64,000 bases of DNA from CAZOWM01 sp964583615. GTDB taxonomy: Bacteria; Spirochaetota; B62-G9; DRHN01. The number at the start of each line of letters is the position of its first letter. The stretch's first letter is position 1. Made by a program: the position numbers and the translations under genes. Location: the NCBI GenBank assembly GCA_964583615.1, contig CAZOWM010000016.1, forward strand, positions 3,422 through 67,421. Reading direction: 5' to 3'. Below, piece by piece: positions 59,310-64,000 of the stretch. The notes beneath the pieces were generated by a model. It worked only from the letters and a program-made list of their open reading frames with translations, was not told where the DNA came from and made no database searches.

Positions 59310-60260
59310 CTATTCTTTGATTATGGTGTAGCCGAGGTTTCGTGCGAGACGGGCAAAATGATCGGGGTAGGGGGCGGTGAACGTCACCAGGGATCCTTTT
59401 GATGGGTGTTCAATGGTGATCTTTTTCGCAAACAGGGCGATGTATTCAGATTGATGGGCTTTTCTTGCATAAAGACTGTCGCCGATGATGGGATGGCCGA
59501 TATGCAGCGCGTGTACACGGATCTGGTGGGTTCTCCCTGTTTTCGGAATAAACTCGACCCAGCTGGTGTCGTATTTTGCATCGATTACTCTGTAAAAAGT
59601 CACTGACTCTCTTCCCTTCTCTGCAGTGGTGAACTTTTTCCGGTTTTTTCTGCTTCTCTTAATAGGTTCGTTTATCACGCCCTCTTTCGGGAACACAGTG
59701 CCCTTCACCAGGGCCTCGTATATTTTTATTGTCTTTCTCTGCGCAAACTGGCGTGCGAGGTGTCGGTGGGCAGCGTCGTTTTTTGCGATAATGAGAACTC
59801 CCGAAGTATCCTTGTCGAGCCTGTGAACGATTCCTGGCCTCAGTTCCCCTCCAATGGACGAAAGGGATCCTCTTTCTCCGAGGTAGTGAATAAGTGCGTT
59901 TACAATCGTGTCTGCTGCATGCCCTGCGGAGGGGTGTACGGGGACTCCCGGCTGCTTGTTGATCACGAGAATGGCGTTATCTTCATAGAGAATATCAAGC
60001 GATAGAGGTGCAGGCTCGATTGCGCTCTCTTCCGGCTCAGGTATGGAAACGCTGATCCTGTCACCCGGCTGTATCCGGTAATTTGGTTTTCTGGGCAGAT
60101 CGTTTACAACAACCGGAAGGCGCTCATGGTCCTGAATGTATCTTTGAATCAAAGACCGGGAGTATCCCTTGAGCATTTTTGAGAGATAGGTATCAAGCCG
60201 TTCACTTTTTTCCTTTTCCGCAACCGTGAATTGAAAACTATTAATTTTCTCTGGATTCAG
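59310..60260 (-). CDS. RluD-family 23S rRNA pseudouridine synthase
   Basis: About 316 residues. An N-terminal S4-like RNA-binding domain (RLDTYLSKMLKGYSRSLIQRYI) precedes the catalytic domain with GIVHRLDKDTSGVLIIAK, containing the catalytic Asp. Later KTIKIYEALVKG and GRTHQIRVH also fit RluA/C/D. The start is uncertain: the frame is open to an ATG at 60332 deep inside lspA, while a CTG at 60260 follows GGGGGG by three bases and overlaps lspA by only ~20 bases; I use it. Confidence 0.88.
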   Translation of the reverse strand: MNPEKINSFQFTVAEKEKSERLDTYLSKMLKGYSRSLIQRYIQDHERLPVVVNDLPRKPNYRIQPGDRISVSIPEPEESAIEPAPLSLDILYEDNAILVINKQPGVPVHPSAGHAADTIVNALIHYLGERGSLSSIGGELRPGIVHRLDKDTSGVLIIAKNDAAHRHLARQFAQRKTIKIYEALVKGTVFPKEGVINEPIKRSRKNRKKFTTAEKGRESVTFYRVIDAKYDTSWVEFIPKTGRTHQIRVHALHIGHPIIGDSLYARKAHQSEYIALFAKKITIEHPSKGSLVTFTAPYPDHFARLARNLGYTIIKE

Positions 60261-60771
60261 ATTCCCCCCCTTGTCGCAGGATAATGACAAGGAGCAGGAC
60301 AATACCCGCGAGCACACAAGAATCAGCCACATTGAAAGTCGGCCATCTCGTCATGTGAATGTTAAGTGCCCTGACTGTGATATCTGGAAAATCAAAATCA
60401 AGAAAATCGACGACTTTTCCTCGAACGATCCTGTCGATCATATTGCCGATTGCTCCTCCAAAGATCAAGCCCATCGCGAGAGCGGTGTGTTTCACTGACT
60501 TCGGAAGTGAGAGGAAGATATACAGAATTATACCTAAAGCGATAAAAGAAATAATGATGAGCAGAATCGGTTTGTGCGGCGACGGATTGGTGTCGAACAT
60601 TCCGAATGCGATTCCCGAGTTCAGAATGTAAGTAATGGTAAAGTAGTCTCCGATCACCCTGATCGTCTGGTGTAGTTCCATAGACGTCTTGATTATCCAT
60701 TTTGTCAGGTGATCCGCGAAGATCACGGCTGCAGTGATGATGAAGAAGAATTTCAGTTTGTTTTCTTTCAT
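60241..60771 (-). CDS. lspA: Lipoprotein signal peptidase (signal peptidase II)
   Basis: A 176-residue membrane aspartyl protease that cleaves lipoprotein signal peptides. Four hydrophobic helices are visible; the family motifs are ADHLTKW near residue 22, LNSGIAFGMF, IGNMIDRIVRGKVVDFLDF and FNVADSCVLAG, holding the two catalytic aspartates. The ATG at 60771 is preceded by AAAGGGA; the frame runs back to 60801. It provides the enzyme needed for the two lipoproteins at 10-12 kb. Confidence 0.93.
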   Translation of the reverse strand: MKENKLKFFFIITAAVIFADHLTKWIIKTSMELHQTIRVIGDYFTITYILNSGIAFGMFDTNPSPHKPILLIIISFIALGIILYIFLSLPKSVKHTALAMGLIFGGAIGNMIDRIVRGKVVDFLDFDFPDITVRALNIHMTRWPTFNVADSCVLAGIVLLLVIILRQGGESESREN

Positions 60772-60812
60772 ACGCTCCCTTTGTGCCTCTCTTTTTCGCA
60801 CCGGCGCTCCGA

Positions 60813-61289
60813 TTAATATATATCTTTTCTGTAGAGTGATCTAGTATCATGTGCTGCAATGCTCAGGGAAATTCCAATCGTCGATAGCGCAATATACAGA
60901 TATTCGGATGGCAGAAGACTCCCTGTTTTCCGGGCCGCACCTCTGTATGCGGTCAGCCCGAGAAAGCTCAGCAGAGCGCTTGCGGGGAGAGAGATGAAAA
61001 AGACCGTTTCAAATCTCCTCAGCGGTGTTTCCCTGTACCTGCTGTCGTCATCTTCAAATTCGTAGGAGACGGAAAAACAGGGCAACAGCCCTGATGCGGA
61101 CGCTTCGGCCGCACGTACGTTTTGCGCGAAATACTCCGCAGCTTCTTCACGGTTCTGTGGATAGTCCCCTGATGTGTTCGGGTAAAGAGTCTTTCTCCTG
61201 TCGAATGCGTACGTGCAGGTATATGACGACATCAGCACAAGCCCTGCACTGAGCAATATACAGAGAGGTTTGAAATGTATTTTATTCAT
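60813..61289 (-). CDS. Hypothetical exported or membrane protein
   Basis: A 158-residue protein I do not recognise. An N-terminal signal peptide-like stretch (LCILLSAGLVLMSSYTCTYAF) is followed by a charged periplasmic part, then two hydrophobic segments (TVFFISLPASALLSFLGLTAY; YLYIALSTIGISLSIAAH). It overlaps the mtnP stop by eight bases and lies 41 bases upstream of lspA, so it is translated with both. Confidence 0.6.
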   Translation of the reverse strand: MNKIHFKPLCILLSAGLVLMSSYTCTYAFDRRKTLYPNTSGDYPQNREEAAEYFAQNVRAAEASASGLLPCFSVSYEFEDDDSRYRETPLRRFETVFFISLPASALLSFLGLTAYRGAARKTGSLLPSEYLYIALSTIGISLSIAAHDTRSLYRKDIY

Positions 61290-62148
61290 TCCAATACTTT
61301 CCGTAAAAAAGTGAGAGGTCGTTCTTCACCGCATCTGGAATCGAACCCTTTTCCGTGATAAATGCGTACTGCGCTGCGCTATGGCACGTGCAGGCCGTAT
61401 CTTCGGGCAGGTTCTGGATAAAACTCTGAACAATGATTCCGGCCGTCTGTGTGTTTGCTCTGAGGTTTTCCACAATCATGTCGATGGTCACGTCCTCTTC
61501 GTCCTGTTTCCAGCAGTCGTAGTCTGTGCAGAGCGCCATCATCACGTAGCATATTTCCGCTTCCCTCGCGAGCTTCGCCTCTGGAAGCGTGGTCATTCCG
61601 ATCACGCCGCCTCCCCACCCGCGATACAGGGTGCTTTCGGCCCGTGTGGAGAAAAGCGGACCTTCCATACATATGTATGTTTCGTTTCTATGTACCCTGT
61701 ACCCGGCAGACGTAATCGTCTCATACAGACGCGTGGCGAGCGTTTTGCAAAACGGGTCTGCGAAAGACACGTGTCCGACGAGACCGTTTCCGAAATAAGT
61801 GCTTTCTCTGAGCCGTGTTCTGTCGATGATCTGGTCGGGAATGATGATATCCCTGGGCTTGATCTGCTCCTTGAGGCTCCCGACAGCGCTTACTGAAAGT
61901 ATCCTCTCCACACCGAGCTTTTTCAGTGCCCAGATATTCGCTTTTACGGGGATTTCTGTTGGCAGCAGCCTGTGGCCGGCCCCGTGTCTGGGAAGAAATG
62001 CGACCTCCTTCCCTCCAATCCGAACAATCTTTATACTATCGGACGGATCCCCGAAAGGAGTACTCACATCAATACTCTCGTTTACGGTGACCCCCTCGAG
62101 TTGATACAGGCCGGTTCCCCCAATAACCGCAGTGTCGATCTTCTTCAT
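61282..62148 (-). CDS. mtnP: S-methyl-5'-thioadenosine phosphorylase
   Basis: A 288-residue purine nucleoside phosphorylase-family enzyme that splits methylthioadenosine in the methionine salvage pathway. Family features are AVIGGTGLYQLEG at the N-terminus, the phosphate/substrate-site FLPRHGAGHRLLPTEIPVKANIWALKKLG near residue 50, TYICMEGPLFSTRAES near 165 and GMTTLPEAKLAREAEICY. The STPFGDPSDSI stretch is that of MTA rather than purine nucleoside phosphorylase. Confidence 0.9.
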   Translation of the reverse strand: MKKIDTAVIGGTGLYQLEGVTVNESIDVSTPFGDPSDSIKIVRIGGKEVAFLPRHGAGHRLLPTEIPVKANIWALKKLGVERILSVSAVGSLKEQIKPRDIIIPDQIIDRTRLRESTYFGNGLVGHVSFADPFCKTLATRLYETITSAGYRVHRNETYICMEGPLFSTRAESTLYRGWGGGVIGMTTLPEAKLAREAEICYVMMALCTDYDCWKQDEEDVTIDMIVENLRANTQTAGIIVQSFIQNLPEDTACTCHSAAQYAFITEKGSIPDAVKNDLSLFYGKYWNE

Positions 62149-62184
62149 AGGCTCCTCCAGTCAATGTGCGTTTGCGTAGAACCT

Positions 62185-62430
62185 TTATTCAGGATCCGCA
62201 ATGAGAAATACCTTGTCCCTGCTTTTTTGCCCGCTGAGAATGGAAATCCTGCTGTTTGCAACATTCTAGTAGTCGGAGAGTATCCGGATTGCGTCACTGT
62301 TCGCCTCTCCTTTGAGTGGTTTTTTCGGCGTGTATATGTGAAGAATTTTTTCTTTTCGTTCTATAACGCGTTTCGAGCTTCCTGTATGTATTCGTACCTG
62401 AATCCTTTGCGTCCCGACTTTTTTTCTCAT
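62185..62430 (-). pseudogene. DUF167/YggU-family gene with an in-frame TAG
   Basis: Read by hand: an ATG at 62430 opens a frame of 81 codons ending at TAA (62185-62187). The product has the YggU pattern RIQVRIHTGSSKRVIE ... YTPKKPLKGEANSDAIRIL ... ISILSGQKSRDKVFLI, the whole domain in one frame, except that codon 55 (62266-62268) is TAG. Other genes here also end in TAG, so this is not a reassigned codon. It is therefore a nonsense mutation, a sequencing error, or a rare readthrough. It lies between mtnP and a small hypothetical gene on the same strand. Confidence 0.65.
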
Positions 62431-62450
62431 AGATAATCAGGTGCTTGCGG

Positions 62451-62666
62451 TTATTGACCGTTTTTTTTCTTTGATTTGTCGATTATGTCGCCAAATTTTT
62501 TCCACACCTCTCCTTTTTTGTATTCTTTCCGGGTTGTTACGTGCAAATAAGGGCACGGCTGATACTTGTCAGATTCATTCTGTGTTACACATTTTTTCAG
62601 TTCCATTTGTACGGTTTTATCGATGATGCATGTAACGAGCCTGCACCGGAGTTCAAGGTTGGTCAT
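62451..62666 (-). CDS. Small hypothetical protein
   Basis: A 71-residue charged protein with four cysteines (two in a CVTQ ... CPYL region) and a Lys-rich tail. It is not recognised. Its ATG overlaps the stop of the ABC ATPase gene by four bases, which supports translation. Length and composition suggest a small cytoplasmic, possibly metal-binding protein. Confidence 0.5.
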   Translation of the reverse strand: MTNLELRCRLVTCIIDKTVQMELKKCVTQNESDKYQPCPYLHVTTRKEYKKGEVWKKFGDIIDKSKKKNGQ

Positions 62667-63343
62667 AGTGTGCCTCCCTTTCCGTAATCGGTGATTTTTC
62701 CGTCTTTCATCATATAGACGTCAGTATTTTCAGGTATTGTCCCATGATCATGGCTTGCGACAATGACCGCCGAGCCCTCCTTTTTTCGCTCATCCAGTAT
62801 TTTGAATATAACATCTGCTGAATTATTATCAAGTTCGGAACAGGATTCATCCGCAAAGATATACGTGGGCTTTTTCACAAGCGCTCGCGCCATCATCATC
62901 TTTTGAATCTCACCGCCGGAGAGCTCGAAGGGCCGCATGTGTATCTTGTCGGCCAATCCAAGCCGCTCGACAAGATCGAGTGCTGATGATTTCAACTTTT
63001 TTATGCTCATTTTAAAAAAGGAGTTGGGAGAGAGGATGTTTTCCCATACAGTCAGCTCGGGGATGAACAGCGTTGCCTGCGGAACATAGCCGATGTGCTG
63101 TTCACGGAATTGGGATACACTTTTATCGTCCCGTTCTGAGAAACGAATCGTGTCGAATACGATCTCACCCGCGCTCGGGCTGAGTATACCTGCGAGTATG
63201 GCAAGAAGTGTTGTCTTCCCGCTGCCTGTCGGGCCGCATATAAACGTATAGGTTCCTTCGTTTATATCGATGCTGGTGGGTTTCACCGCCTGAACCGGTG
63301 AGGTGGGATAGGTTTTTGAAATCGATATGGCCTTTATGCTCAA
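62663..63343 (-). CDS. ABC transporter ATP-binding protein (LolD/MacB/FtsE type)
   Basis: A 226-residue ATPase. Walker A is GPTGSGKTTLL near residue 36, the signature is LSGGEIQKMMMARAL near 135, Walker B is PTYIFADE near 160 and the switch His is in VASHDHG. The start is a TTG at 63343 overlapping the permease stop (TTGA), with GAGG six bases upstream; frames extending to 63571 are inside the permease. With the FtsX-like neighbour it would form an exporter or lipoprotein/cell-envelope transporter. Confidence 0.87.
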   Translation of the reverse strand: MSIKAISISKTYPTSPVQAVKPTSIDINEGTYTFICGPTGSGKTTLLAILAGILSPSAGEIVFDTIRFSERDDKSVSQFREQHIGYVPQATLFIPELTVWENILSPNSFFKMSIKKLKSSALDLVERLGLADKIHMRPFELSGGEIQKMMMARALVKKPTYIFADESCSELDNNSADVIFKILDERKKEGSAVIVASHDHGTIPENTDVYMMKDGKITDYGKGGTL

Positions 63344-63903
63344 ACCGAACCTCGTAAAAGACCCGAGATATTGCGCTTCATCCGAAGCGAGGTGACAAAT
63401 ACCGTGAAAGCGAGCTCGATGCAGACGACTCCCGACACGGCCTGACCGGCGAGTGCGGTGAACCGGACCAGTTCGAACCTCTGAATATGTGCGAGGAAGT
63501 AGGGGAGATAGATGATGTTTGTATAAATGAGAATGATGACACAGAGCACTCCGGCGACTGCACCGATACACGAAATGATGAGTATTTCAACAGATGCCAT
63601 AAAAAGAACTTCAGACTTTTTCGCGCCGAAAATTCTCAGAATGCCGAACTCCTTTTCCCTCATTGATACATACAGGAGGGTGAACATCGGGATGAGCAGC
63701 ACGCTGACAATGAGTATGGAAAAAATTGTTACGTAAAAGAACGTATTGATCGCAGACACATCGGAGAGCCGAAGCAATTCACGTGAGATGTTTACAAGAA
63801 AAAATGTTTGTGATATAAAAAAGGCAAGCGCACCATACGTGATGCTATATGATTTCTTCCTTTTTATGTTTACGAGTGAAATCCATAGGATGTTCCCGAA
63901 CAT
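63340..63903 (-). CDS. FtsX-like ABC transporter permease (short)
   Basis: A 187-residue membrane protein. An N-terminal amphipathic and transmembrane stretch (LWISLVNIKRKKSYSITYGALAFFISQTFFLVN) is followed by three further helices, with the FtsX/MacB-type cytoplasmic loop MREKEFGILRIFGAKKSEVLFM between helices 2 and 3. It is shorter than MacB or LolCE permeases, lacking a large periplasmic domain. The partner ATPase follows directly. Confidence 0.8.
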   Translation of the reverse strand: MFGNILWISLVNIKRKKSYSITYGALAFFISQTFFLVNISRELLRLSDVSAINTFFYVTIFSILIVSVLLIPMFTLLYVSMREKEFGILRIFGAKKSEVLFMASVEILIISCIGAVAGVLCVIILIYTNIIYLPYFLAHIQRFELVRFTALAGQAVSGVVCIELAFTVFVTSLRMKRNISGLLRGSV

Positions 63904-63934
63904 TGACCGATAATGTTCCCGTAAAATAATGAAA

Positions 63935-63954
63935 CCCCGACAATGACGCCGGGG
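63935..63954 (-). terminator. Rho-independent terminator after the tRNA
   Basis: On the minus strand, CCCCGGCG - TCAT - TGTCGGGG forms an 8-bp stem (two G-T pairs), followed by TTTCATTATTTT. It lies five bases past the tRNA 3' end. Confidence 0.75.
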
Positions 63955-63958
63955 CTTT

Positions 63959-64000
63959 TGGGCGATACTGGATTTGAACCAGTGACTTCTACCATGTGAG
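63959..64000 (-). tRNA. tRNA-Val(CAC), 3' part only
   Basis: The window ends inside this gene. Read leftward it gives the anticodon loop end (TCACAT, anticodon CAC), a GGTAG stem side, a variable region, the T arm ACTGG-TTCAAAT-CCAGT, the acceptor strand ATCGCCC and discriminator A. CCA is not encoded (AAA follows). Alignment of the loop with known tRNA-Val supports valine, but the 5' half is missing. Confidence 0.75.

Noticed and set aside
62266..62268. TAG read as pyrrolysine
   Set aside because: TAG ends ordinary genes in this window (for example at 11938-11940 and 31817-31819) and no pyl gene is visible.
1..64000. CRISPR array or prophage
   Set aside because: No regularly spaced repeats and no phage structural or integrase genes are seen.

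Overview
The window looks like the chromosome of an anaerobic, outer-membrane-bearing bacterium. Evidence for this is an OmpA-type lipoprotein with TSP3 repeats, a second lipoprotein, the gene pair TIGR03546/TIGR03545, HtrA, LspA, a bacterial-type AspRS, a group 4 [NiFe] hydrogenase, a formate dehydrogenase and several NuoEF-type modules. The phylum cannot be fixed from the sequence alone. One feature is not bacterial in character: a complete archaeal-type GatE-GatD pair.

Layout. 1-4.7 kb: the end of a branched-chain amino-acid-type ABC permease, a hydantoinase-like amidohydrolase, a threonine-synthase-like PLP enzyme, an asparaginase and a creatininase-family amidohydrolase, apparently nitrogen-compound catabolism. 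4.8-9.9 kb: gatE-gatD and convergent aspS. 10-16.2 kb: envelope proteins, including a TIGR03545 gene split by an in-frame TGA, and an EamA transporter. 16.2-20.5 kb: a leftward signalling operon of a membrane histidine kinase, two receiver proteins and a receiver domain fused to a formate/nitrite channel.

20.7-38.5 kb is visibly AT-richer. It carries two divergent halves of one likely membrane complex: leftward hydB, hydG, ferredoxin, NuoH-, NuoB-, NuoC-, NuoD-, NuoI-like genes and a maturation protease, and rightward a full set of Mrp-type antiporter genes. An intact ~2.1 kb IS with a DDE transposase sits exactly between them. Both IS ends place an outward TTGACA next to a chromosomal -10-like hexamer, so the IS may now drive both halves. 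The rightward half is followed by an 828-residue histidine kinase / CoA-disulfide-reductase / rhodanese fusion.

38.6-54.2 kb, all leftward: a Cys-type formate dehydrogenase with NuoF and NuoE partners; a regulatory/accessory set (ATPase, PHP, DRTGG, CBS-ATPase, DRTGG) of the kind usually seen beside [FeFe] hydrogenases; an unknown 353-residue protein; and a second NuoE / [2Fe-2S] / NuoF / GltD-NuoG fusion complex with no visible terminal catalytic subunit. Together with the formate channel, these suggest interconversion of formate, H2, NAD(P)H and reduced ferredoxin coupled to a Na+ or H+ gradient. 54.3-64 kb is housekeeping: HtrA, NadB, ThrC, an RluD-type enzyme, LspA, MtnP, an ABC exporter pair and a partial tRNA-Val. 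It also holds two broken genes lying in otherwise 'empty' gaps: a decayed metallo-beta-lactamase-fold gene and a DUF167 gene with an in-frame TAG.
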